IMG/VR virus record: IMGVR_UViG_3300021197_000084 | Span: 1 to 27,559 of that record | Direction: 5' to 3' (one strand) | Length of the DNA: 27,559 nt | DNA from: a virus | Made by a program: the position numbers and the translations under genes | Shown: positions 1-7,451 of the stretch, piece by piece | How positions within the stretch are numbered: the first letter of the stretch is position 1 | Layout of the letters: each line of letters opens with the position of its first letter | The notes under the pieces: generated by a model | The model's input: only the letters and a program-made list of their open reading frames with translations | Database searches by the model: none | What the model was told of the DNA's origin: nothing

Positions 1-2
1 CT

Positions 3-125
3 ACAGTGGTCGGATGGGTCAAAGAAACACTAGGCGCAGACGAATGCACTCGCGTAGAGGGCAAAGTAGCAGACCAGATTACAAAGTCTAAAACACCTCC
101 AACATCTTGGGGTAAGCCGTTCTAA
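3..125 (+). CDS. C-terminal end of an unknown phage protein (partial)
   Basis: An open frame enters from the left edge of the window and ends at TAA 123-125, leaving 40 residues. The visible tail is mixed polar with one Cys and ends in Trp-Gly-Lys-Pro-Phe. No domain can be recognised from so short a piece. It lies 21 bases upstream of a holin-like gene and in the same direction as the virion operon, so it is probably the end of a virion or lysis-associated gene. The function is unassigned. Confidence 0.55.
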   Translation, partial: TVVGWVKETLGADECTRVEGKVADQITKSKTPPTSWGKPF

Positions 126-146
126 AACTTAAAAGGATTTAAAACT

Positions 147-308
147 ATGAACGAAACAAAAGAAGTAGTAGATATAGCCGCCGCTAGTACAGGCGTTCTT
201 ACAATGATTAGTTGGTTGCCGCCCACTGCTTCTTTGTTTACTATTGTGTGGCTAGGCATTAGGATTTATGAGTCTGAGACAGTTCAGAAACTTGTTAATA
301 AAAGGTAG
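147..308 (+). CDS. Small holin-like membrane protein
   Basis: This 53-aa frame is preceded by AAAAGGA about nine bases before the ATG. Residues 10-40 form one long hydrophobic stretch broken by Pro-Pro (Trp-Leu-Pro-Pro-Thr-Ala), then a short charged tail that reads Tyr-Glu-Ser-Glu-Thr-Val-Gln-Lys. That layout, one or two tight membrane spans with a basic end, fits small phage holins that pierce the inner membrane to release endolysin. The Pro-Pro break and the E-T-V-Q-K tail recur, from memory, in annotated marine podophage holins. A second and better holin candidate lies at 15731, so this one may be an antiholin, a pinholin or simply a membrane protein. It sits just before the 1813-aa virion protein, far from the endolysin. 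Confidence 0.6.
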   Translation: MNETKEVVDIAAASTGVLTMISWLPPTASLFTIVWLGIRIYESETVQKLVNKR

Positions 309-316
309 ATTAAAAG

Positions 317-3300
317 ATGAGTAAAAAAAGAAATACGCGAAATACTAATAAGTCTTTGAAGGCTCTAAAGCGCAAGCAATATGCACGGGGCGGTAGAAAT
401 TCTGTTAAAAGTCAACGCGAGTTATTAGAAGAGCAACAAAAAAAATCTTTAGCTAATGTACAGCCACGCGTTCAACCACCAAAAGATACTTCAACGCCTA
501 TTAAAGCAGGGACTCCTGCGACAAAAGGCGGAACTCTTTTAAATCCTAAAGACACAAAATTATCAGAGCCTAAAGTAAATCCTTCTTTATATTCTGATCC
601 AAACTTAGGCAGAGGAAGAGCAACAACTCAAACTAAAGGAATTGGGGCTATACAACAACAAACTGGCCCTTTGACTAGAGTTATATCTGATCCTGTTAAA
701 CCTTCAGCGCCTACAGCACCCCCACCTATGCCTAGAGATAGTGATCTTAGTTCTGAGCAAAGAAGGCAGGCCGAAGCTTCAAGACAAGAAGTAATAGACA
801 ATTTAAGAAGACTTGGAAGAGATACAAGCAATGCAGAAAATTCTCCGTTAACTGATTTTGTAAGAAATGTCAGCGCTCAGTCTCAGTCTCCTAGAGATTC
901 TGATGGCTCTCAAGAAGCAAGACGAGGACGTAGAGGCTCTACTCCTCCACCACGGGCTACTGAACCTACAGCACCTCCGGCAGGAAGCACACCGCCACCG
1001 CCTACTAATTCTACAGGAGGCTCTACACCAGACCCTGAAAGTCCTACAGATGTTCCATTAGGAATGGATCAGCCCGATAGAGGCTCTGTAACTCCACCAG
1101 AAGGCACAGACGCACCTATAGGTATAGATGTTAGAGGCCCACGAGCAGAACTACAACAAATGGAAGCAGTATCTTTAGACCCTACTGTCGGCATTTCTAC
1201 AGACGTTCAACAACTTGGTGAAGCGCCTGAAGCTACAATGACAGGCGTAAGCGCCCAAGAAATGGTAGCACAACAAGGCAAAGCAGATCAAGCAACTGTT
1301 GCAGGAGTAGATTCTGTAGCCGAACAGTACGCAAATAAATACGTAGAACAATATCCAGAATGGAACGAAACACAAAAAGCTGAAGCTAAAGCATGGGCCT
1401 TCCAAGCTAAAAAAGGCGGTAAGCAAGCAATGCCTTCATGGTTAATGAGTTCAGACTTTAATCGTGGTTTAGGCGTTGCTAATAAAATGGATTATGATAC
1501 AACTTCAAGGGATGCAACAACTTACGAAGCCTCTACAGCAGAAAGACTAGCAGACATTGAAGCCGCACAAGGCAAAGTTACAAAAGAAGGTGTAGCTGTT
1601 CCTGCAACTGCTGAAGAAGTAAGAACAGCAAAGCGCCGAAGAGACGATGAAGCAGAAGCTTTAGGAGATGCAGTAGGCCGCCCAGATTACAAAGACTATG
1701 CTAAAGGCGCTATGGATGACAGCGACTACGGCTTTGATCCTTCAACAGTCGATGAGCCTAAAGTAACTACAAGCGAAGGCATGACTATACCACAATCTAA
1801 AGTTGATGAAATTAAATTAGATGCTGAAAAACGTGGCCTTGATCCTACAGAAGCTTTAGATACTTACAGCAAAGCAATGGTACAGCGTGAAATTCAAACA
1901 GGTAAAGCCGCAGAAGGAACCGCCGCTGAGCTTGGTACAGCACCTACTGAAACAGCCGCACAAGCAGACTTCTTAGGGGCCGCTGATGTTGCCGCAGGAC
2001 GTAAAGAACAAATAGCTGATGCAGGCGAAGCAGGCTTTGCAACCCGTGAAGCTGAGCAAGCAACACGCGTTGGAGACATGAAATCAGCAATAGCCGCTGA
2101 AGTTCAAGCACAAAAAGATACACGTACTGCTATTACAGACGATGTGTCTGCTCAAGCCGAAGCAGAACAAACAGCTAAATTAGATGCATTTACTTTAGAA
2201 TTATCAAGACAAGCTGTTACAGGTACAGCAGTCGAAAGACAATACGAAGATCGTTTAGGTGTTCCTCCTGCAAGAACAGCCGCACAAGCTGAATACTTTA
2301 ATGCAGACTTTACACCAGAAGGTGGTAATACAGATATAGATGCTATGCCTGCTTATGAAGTAGCGGCTACAAGAACTGCACAGGTTGCAGAAGCTTCTAC
2401 AAGAATTGCAAACGAATTAGGCGATGTACCTTCAGTAGACTTAGAAGGTCGTGAAGCTATTACAGGCGAAGCACCTGTAGGAAATGCCGCGCAAATTGGT
2501 GGTATACCTACAATGGCCGCCGCAACTATGCAAGCCGTAACAGGACAAGATAGAACTGTAGCCGCCGCAGATATGATGGAGGTTGTTGCTAATATACCTG
2601 AAAACATTACAGCGGCTGTAACTCAAGACCCTGCAACTGTAGAAGCTCAACTAGATACTGGTGCTGACCCAACGGTCACAGCGGCTGTTGCGGCACTACC
2701 ACAAGAAGCACTTGTTTCTACGCAAATGGAAGGTCTTTTAGCAGGAATGGAAGATGGACAAACCCCTGCATGGGCTAGACCCGCAGTAGCGGCTATAGAG
2801 GCTCAGATGGCGCGTAGAGGCCTATCAACTTCTACAGTAGGTCGTGATGCACTCTTTAACGCTATTATACAAAGTGCATTACCTATAGCTCAGAGCAATG
2901 CTCAAGCTCTTCAACAACGCGCACAACAAAACTTATCTAACGAACAACAAGCTAATCTTGCTTCTGCACAAAATACTATGCAAGTGCGTATGCAAAATCT
3001 TGCTAACCGTCAGACTGCCGCATCTCAAACAGCAGACATGGCACAGCAAATTGCAGTACAGCAAGGCACATTTGATCAACAAGCTGTAATGACTTCTGCT
3101 CAACAACAGCAAGAAGCTCGTATGGCTACTTCACAGATGGCTCAGCAACGAGCGCAACAAGAATCTGCACAAACTCAGCAGGCCGCTATAGCTCAGCTAA
3201 GTACTAATGCTCAGATGGACTTAGCAAACTTGCAAGCTCTTAATGCCGCAGGTACTCAAAACTTAAACGCAGAACAACAAGCAAGACTACAGACATACAC

Positions 3301-5758
3301 TGCTCAAGTTAATAAAACTATGCGGCAAGCTGAGTTAACTCAAGATATGGCAAAAGCTAATCTTTCTCCTGCTCTACAGGTTGAAATGCAAAGAGTATCT
3401 GAAACCAATGCCGCCGCTAGAGATACAATGACCGCAGAGCAAACAGAACGTCTTACAGAGCTTCAAACTCTTATAGACTTCCGTAAGACTGATGCTACAT
3501 TTGCTCAACAAATGGACATGGCTAATATGTCCAACGAGCAACAAATAAACTTAGCAATGCTACAAGAAAAAGCCGCTACGGATTCAGCAAACTTTACAGC
3601 GGAGAATCAATTTGAACTAACTCGTTTAAACAATATTGTTGCACGTTCTACGCGCCAAGCAGAACTAGATCAACAAATGGAAGTTGCTAATTTAGATAGT
3701 AGTTTAAGAATAGAACTTTCTGAGTTGTCAGAGAAAAACAATACTGCTCGTGCTGAAATGTCAGCCGACCAACAAATGCGTTTAAAGAACTTAGAAACCT
3801 TAGTAAACTTTAAAACTACAAATGCTCAGCTAGGCCAACAAATGGATATGGCTAATATGGGCAACGCTCAGCAAATGGAAATGGCAATGTTGGCTGACAA
3901 AGCCGCTACAGACAGTGCTAACTTTACAGAGGCTAATCGCTTTAAATTGACTCAGCTTCAAACTGCCGCACAACACATGGCACAAAATACTGAGTTCCGT
4001 CAGCAAACTGAACTAGCTAATTTAAGCACTGAAGAGCGTTTACAGCTTGCAAACCTTACGGCTCAGAACCAAGCATCTTCAGAAAACTTAAATGCTAGTC
4101 AACAAGTAGAGCTTGCAAACTTAAATGCTAAGCTCACTACAGGCGTAAAGAATGCTGAAATGCGTCAGCAAGCAATTGCTCAAACCTTTAGTGCTGATCA
4201 GCAAATAGAGCTTGCAAACTTAGAAGCTATGAATCGTGCTGATGCTGAATCACTATCTAACGAACAACAATCTACATTAGCTACATATAACGCAACAGTA
4301 CAGCGCACTATACGTCAGACCGAACTTAACTCACGTATGGAAGAAGTCAACTTAGATGCAAGACTTAAAGTTGAGTTGTCTGAGCTTTCTGAAAAGAATG
4401 CAACAGAAAGAGCCAACATGACTACAGATCAGCAAATGAGACTTGCTAATCTAAATACTCTTGTAGACTTTAAGAAAGCTGATGCAGGTTTTGCACAACA
4501 AATGGAGCTTGCAAACTTAGGCAACGAACAGCAAATGGAGCTTGCAATGCTTCAAGAAAAGTCTGCTGTAGATGCCGCTAACTTTACTGAAGCTAACAGA
4601 GGCAGAACCCAAGAGCTTAATACTTACGTTCAGGTCATGTCACAAAACGAACAGTTTAAACAAAATGCTGACATGGCTAATCTTTCTATGGAAGAAAAGA
4701 TTGAGCTTGCTAATTTAAGTTCTAGAAGTCAAGCTGATATGGCTTCTATGTCTGCTGAGAATATTCAACAGCTTCAAATGTACGAAAAGAAAATGCAAGC
4801 AGGACAGGTCAACGCACAGCTTGCACAGGCTATGGGCTTAGCAAATCTTAGCAACGAGCAAGCCGCCGGAATGTTTAACGCTCAAATGAATGCTAATCTT
4901 GATGTAGCCGCAATGAGCAACGAACAACAAATGGAACTCGCTAACAGCAAGTTTATGCAGAGCATGACAGCTACGCAATTTAGCGCCGATCAACAGTCAG
5001 CTATTCAAAATGCTACAATGCTAACTCAAGTAGATTTGGCTAATGCAGATGCAAGAACTAGAGTGTCTGTAGAGAACGCTAAAAACTTCTTATCTATGGA
5101 CATGGCTAATCTTAATAATCGTCAGCAAGGGATTGTTATGGATCAGCAACTAGAGCAACAAGCACTACTATCCGATCAAGCCGCACAAAATGCCGCTAAA
5201 CAATTTGGTGCAACATCTCAAAATCAAATAGATCAGTTTATGATTAGTCAGTCTAATAGCATGAAGCAGTTTAATACAAGTGCGCGAAATGCTATGGAGT
5301 CCTTTAATGTTACTGAAGCTAATCGTATGGAAGCTATTGAAGCAGGTAACTTCTTACAGGCTGATCAGTTTACAGCGCAATTAGATGCAGACATTAATAA
5401 GTTTAATGCTTCTATAGAAACTCAACGAGATCAATGGAACGCCGCAAATGCACAGGCTGTTGAGCAATCAAACATTAACTGGCGTAGACAGGCTAACACT
5501 ATTGATACTGCGGCGGCTAATGCGGCTAATCAACAAAATGTTCAAAATGCTTATAACATCTCTGCACTAGATCAAACTCAGTTGTGGCAACAGTTGCGCG
5601 ATGAAGCTAATTATATACGAACAGCTTATGAAAGCGAAGAACAACGTAAAGCAACTTTGTATGCAACGGCTATTGGTAATGAAGCAGGAGCCAGTGGAGA
5701 AAAAGGCTCTTCAAGTTCTACCTCACTAATTAATTTAATTGACGATGTATTTGGGTAA
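317..5758 (+). CDS. Giant repetitive putative virion protein (1813 aa)
   Basis: This is the largest gene in the window. Residues 1-45 are Lys/Arg-rich and contain a Tyr-Ala-Arg-Gly-Gly motif at 22-26. Residues 45-270 are rich in Pro, Ser and Thr and look disordered. Residues 270-845 are Ala/Glu/Gln/Thr-rich, probably helical, and mostly acidic. From residue 848 to about 1782 the chain is a tandem array of 11-residue units with a consensus near L-A-N-L-S-N-E-Q-Q-M-E and no insertion or deletion that I can find. The C-terminal 30 residues are Gly/Ser-rich. There is no enzyme motif. From memory, proteins with similar Asn/Gln-rich C-terminal repeats are frequent and functionally unassigned in marine phages. 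Position next to the internal-virion-like genes suggests a virion component, such as a fibre or an ejected helical protein. That role is inference. RBS strength is poor (AGG about 11 bases upstream). Confidence 0.85.
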   Translation: MSKKRNTRNTNKSLKALKRKQYARGGRNSVKSQRELLEEQQKKSLANVQPRVQPPKDTSTPIKAGTPATKGGTLLNPKDTKLSEPKVNPSLYSDPNLGRGRATTQTKGIGAIQQQTGPLTRVISDPVKPSAPTAPPPMPRDSDLSSEQRRQAEASRQEVIDNLRRLGRDTSNAENSPLTDFVRNVSAQSQSPRDSDGSQEARRGRRGSTPPPRATEPTAPPAGSTPPPPTNSTGGSTPDPESPTDVPLGMDQPDRGSVTPPEGTDAPIGIDVRGPRAELQQMEAVSLDPTVGISTDVQQLGEAPEATMTGVSAQEMVAQQGKADQATVAGVDSVAEQYANKYVEQYPEWNETQKAEAKAWAFQAKKGGKQAMPSWLMSSDFNRGLGVANKMDYDTTSRDATTYEASTAERLADIEAAQGKVTKEGVAVPATAEEVRTAKRRRDDEAEALGDAVGRPDYKDYAKGAMDDSDYGFDPSTVDEPKVTTSEGMTIPQSKVDEIKLDAEKRGLDPTEALDTYSKAMVQREIQTGKAAEGTAAELGTAPTETAAQADFLGAADVAAGRKEQIADAGEAGFATREAEQATRVGDMKSAIAAEVQAQKDTRTAITDDVSAQAEAEQTAKLDAFTLELSRQAVTGTAVERQYEDRLGVPPARTAAQAEYFNADFTPEGGNTDIDAMPAYEVAATRTAQVAEASTRIANELGDVPSVDLEGREAITGEAPVGNAAQIGGIPTMAAATMQAVTGQDRTVAAADMMEVVANIPENITAAVTQDPATVEAQLDTGADPTVTAAVAALPQEALVSTQMEGLLAGMEDGQTPAWARPAVAAIEAQMARRGLSTSTVGRDALFNAIIQSALPIAQSNAQALQQRAQQNLSNEQQANLASAQNTMQVRMQNLANRQTAASQTADMAQQIAVQQGTFDQQAVMTSAQQQQEARMATSQMAQQRAQQESAQTQQAAIAQLSTNAQMDLANLQALNAAGTQNLNAEQQARLQTYTAQVNKTMRQAELTQDMAKANLSPALQVEMQRVSETNAAARDTMTAEQTERLTELQTLIDFRKTDATFAQQMDMANMSNEQQINLAMLQEKAATDSANFTAENQFELTRLNNIVARSTRQAELDQQMEVANLDSSLRIELSELSEKNNTARAEMSADQQMRLKNLETLVNFKTTNAQLGQQMDMANMGNAQQMEMAMLADKAATDSANFTEANRFKLTQLQTAAQHMAQNTEFRQQTELANLSTEERLQLANLTAQNQASSENLNASQQVELANLNAKLTTGVKNAEMRQQAIAQTFSADQQIELANLEAMNRADAESLSNEQQSTLATYNATVQRTIRQTELNSRMEEVNLDARLKVELSELSEKNATERANMTTDQQMRLANLNTLVDFKKADAGFAQQMELANLGNEQQMELAMLQEKSAVDAANFTEANRGRTQELNTYVQVMSQNEQFKQNADMANLSMEEKIELANLSSRSQADMASMSAENIQQLQMYEKKMQAGQVNAQLAQAMGLANLSNEQAAGMFNAQMNANLDVAAMSNEQQMELANSKFMQSMTATQFSADQQSAIQNATMLTQVDLANADARTRVSVENAKNFLSMDMANLNNRQQGIVMDQQLEQQALLSDQAAQNAAKQFGATSQNQIDQFMISQSNSMKQFNTSARNAMESFNVTEANRMEAIEAGNFLQADQFTAQLDADINKFNASIETQRDQWNAANAQAVEQSNINWRRQANTIDTAAANAANQQNVQNAYNISALDQTQLWQQLRDEANYIRTAYESEEQRKATLYATAIGNEAGASGEKGSSSSTSLINLIDDVFG
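2858..5662 (+). repeat. About 85 in-frame 11-residue (33-nt) repeats
   Basis: Within the 1813-aa protein the residues at 848 + 11n keep one register to about residue 1782. Anchors checked by counting codons: Asn848, Met1002, Leu1398 (LANLGNEQQME), Leu1508 (LANLSNEQAAG) and Ala1750 are all equal to 1 modulo 11. Position 1 is mostly Leu/Met, 2 often Ala, 3 often Asn, 4 Leu/Met/Phe, 8-9 often Gln-Gln, 10 Met/Ile/Phe/Ala and 11 Glu/Asp. The consensus is strongest for residues 958-1660 and fades at both ends. The DNA itself has diverged, so the repeat is clearer in protein than in nucleotides. Confidence 0.9.
3320..4969 (+). repeat. Higher-order 330-nt (110-aa) repeat blocks
   Basis: Ten 11-residue units form a block that recurs. 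Blocks of type A begin at residues 1002, 1112 and 1332 (nt 3320, 3650 and 4310). Each opens with R-Q-A/T-E-L, runs through a LSELSEKN-like unit, D-F-K/R, Q-Q-M-D/E and M/L-A-N-M/L, and closes with the A-N-F-T unit. Blocks of type B begin at residues 1222 and 1442 (nt 3980 and 4640), opening with Q-N-x-x-F-K/R-Q and A-N-L-S-x-E-E. The order is A-A-B-A-B. A weaker B-like block seems to precede at residues 892-1001. This points to growth by duplication of 330-nt segments on top of the 33-nt unit. Confidence 0.8.
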
Positions 5759-5771
5759 AGGAGAAGTATAG

Positions 5772-6848
5772 ATGGGTTTTTTAAGTAAGCTTTGGAAAGG
5801 TGTTAAAAAAACATTTAAAAAGATTGGTAAAGGTATTAAAAGTGCTTTTATGAAAGTTGGCAAGTTTATGAATAAAATCGGCATTGTAGGCCAAATAGCT
5901 TTAGGATTAATTTTGCCCGGAATTGGTTCGGCTTTAGGAGCTTGGGCAGGCACGACATTAGCCGCAGGTTCTACAGCAGGTGTAATTGCTAAAGGAGCCG
6001 CTACATTTGTAAACGCCGCAATTAATGTTGGGACAAAAGTCGGGTCTGTATTTAAAACTGTTACACAGGGAGTTACTAAAGTTGTAGGAGATACTGTAGG
6101 GGCTGTATTAAATAAAGTTCCTAAACTTGGAGATACTTTAAAAACTTTAACAGGCGGTAGATTAGATATAACTCAAAAAACCTTTAAGGGCGCTTTTAAA
6201 ACAGCAGGTAATGTTCTTACAGACACTGTAGCCGCAGGTAAAGATTTATTTAGTATGGATACTTTAACAGGAGACAATAGATTTTATCTTGAATCACTCG
6301 AAAAAAATATAGCTTCTGGAAATGTAAAAGACAGTTCAGTTAGTTCTGGTAAAATAGGCGCTTTGCCTGATCCTGAATTTACAGAACAAATTAAAGATGT
6401 AGGAAGCGATTTTAAAATAGTTGATGGTAAAATGATTTCTACAACTCCTTCAACTACAACTACAAGCCCTTCTTTATTATCAGGCGGTTCAACTAATGTT
6501 CCTACTGCTACTAAAAATATAGGGCCTTTAAAAGAAGGATATGAGTTTTTAAAAGAAAAAGGTCAAGAACAAATTGAAAAATTTGGAGATAAAGTAACTA
6601 GTGATTTATCGGCTAAATGGACAGGAACAGGCCCACAAGCCGCAGAAATAACAAGTTACAGCAGTTCACCTGCATCTTCAGAGCCTATTGTAATAGGACA
6701 AGACTCTACAATTATGGGAACTCAAGCATATCAAGCGGCTATGCAGGGTAATAATGTATTAGGTTTCTTTGGCAATCCTTCTTTAATTTACAACGCTGAA
6801 CAAGAAACAGCTAATTTTGTTAGACAACAACAGGCAGGGGGCATTTAA
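5772..6848 (+). CDS. Putative virion protein with cationic amphipathic N-terminus (358 aa)
   Basis: AAAGGAGAAG stands six bases before the ATG. Residues 2-38 carry about a dozen Lys spaced with Phe, Leu, Ile and Gly, an amphipathic pattern like membrane-active peptides. Residues 39-78 are Gly/Ala/Ile-rich and hydrophobic (IALGLILPGIG), so this part could insert in a membrane. Residues 80-165 alternate Val/Lys/Gly/Thr, and the rest is a Ser/Thr-rich, probably flexible tail. No enzyme motif is seen. The stop codon overlaps the next start by one base (TAATG at 6846). Its place between the repeat giant and the internal-virion-like genes suggests a minor virion or ejection protein that contacts the membrane. 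That is inference, and a structural role outside ejection is equally possible. Confidence 0.75.
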   Translation: MGFLSKLWKGVKKTFKKIGKGIKSAFMKVGKFMNKIGIVGQIALGLILPGIGSALGAWAGTTLAAGSTAGVIAKGAATFVNAAINVGTKVGSVFKTVTQGVTKVVGDTVGAVLNKVPKLGDTLKTLTGGRLDITQKTFKGAFKTAGNVLTDTVAAGKDLFSMDTLTGDNRFYLESLEKNIASGNVKDSSVSSGKIGALPDPEFTEQIKDVGSDFKIVDGKMISTTPSTTTTSPSLLSGGSTNVPTATKNIGPLKEGYEFLKEKGQEQIEKFGDKVTSDLSAKWTGTGPQAAEITSYSSSPASSEPIVIGQDSTIMGTQAYQAAMQGNNVLGFFGNPSLIYNAEQETANFVRQQQAGGI

Positions 6849-7444
6849 TGGCTACAATCGGAGACGAGTTACAAGTCTTAAAAGGTAATTCAAATCGTCC
6901 TGTTGCGGGTTCTTCTTTAACAGGTGATCCAGAAAACCCTGCACCCTATGAAAGGCCCCCTAAGTTTACATCTGTTCATGCGGCAAGTGAAGATTTGTTT
7001 ATGCAACTTATTGAACCTAAAAAATATGTAACTATTATGGAAGCGGTTGATGATGGCATTCCTGTTATGCAAATAACTCAAATGATATTATTTAATGAGT
7101 TTCAAAAAGGATCGTTTAATCCTGATTTAATGTTAATGTTAGTAGAACCTTTAGCATATATGATTATTGCGCTTGCAGAACGATTAGATTTAGATATTGT
7201 AATTGATGAAGATGACGAAGAAGAAATTTTTGGAGTTAATTTTAAAGAAGATAAAATTAAAGAGCTTAAAGGAGCCGCTTCAACTGGAGCAGTTCCCGCA
7301 AACATGATAACTCCTGAAATGCAAGAAAGAATAGAAGAGCTTCCTGAGACTTTAGAAGAAACTTCTCAAAGTCTTTTAGCACCTCCTGTTGTTGAAGAGA
7401 CTTCTGAAACCGAAACCCCTGAAAGTTTAATGGCAAGAAGGTAA
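6848..7444 (+). CDS. Conserved-looking phage protein of unknown function (198 aa)
   Basis: AGGGGG lies six bases before the ATG, inside the end of the preceding gene. The first 50 residues are Pro-rich. Residues 50-125 look like a compact helical domain (MEAVDDGIPVMQITQM, then a Leu/Met-rich helix ending in a run of Asp/Glu around residue 120). The tail from about 140 is Glu/Thr/Pro-rich and acidic. Proteins of this general type, with a pattern 'dG-I-P-V-...-P-D-...-E-P', are to my memory common and unnamed in marine phages. The acidic tail could mimic nucleic acid or bind the basic neighbours, but there is no direct evidence. The gene is part of the virion operon and is followed after seven bases by the 633-aa gene. 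Confidence 0.75.
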   Translation: MATIGDELQVLKGNSNRPVAGSSLTGDPENPAPYERPPKFTSVHAASEDLFMQLIEPKKYVTIMEAVDDGIPVMQITQMILFNEFQKGSFNPDLMLMLVEPLAYMIIALAERLDLDIVIDEDDEEEIFGVNFKEDKIKELKGAASTGAVPANMITPEMQERIEELPETLEETSQSLLAPPVVEETSETETPESLMARR

Positions 7445-7451
7445 TTAAATA

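Noticed and set aside
1175-1426. Antisense frame of 83 aa, rich in Phe, Cys and Leu, looks membrane-like
   Set aside because: It is opposite to the 1813-aa gene; the hydrophobic look comes from reading Gln/Lys/Glu codons in reverse. No RBS.
2353-2650. Two overlapping antisense frames
   Set aside because: Both lie within the 1813-aa gene and reflect Ala-rich codon bias on the opposite strand.
2858-5662. Regular repeats considered as a CRISPR array or tandem DNA repeat
   Set aside because: The period is a coding one (33 nt = 11 residues), the DNA copies are diverged and the frame stays open throughout; no spacer structure.
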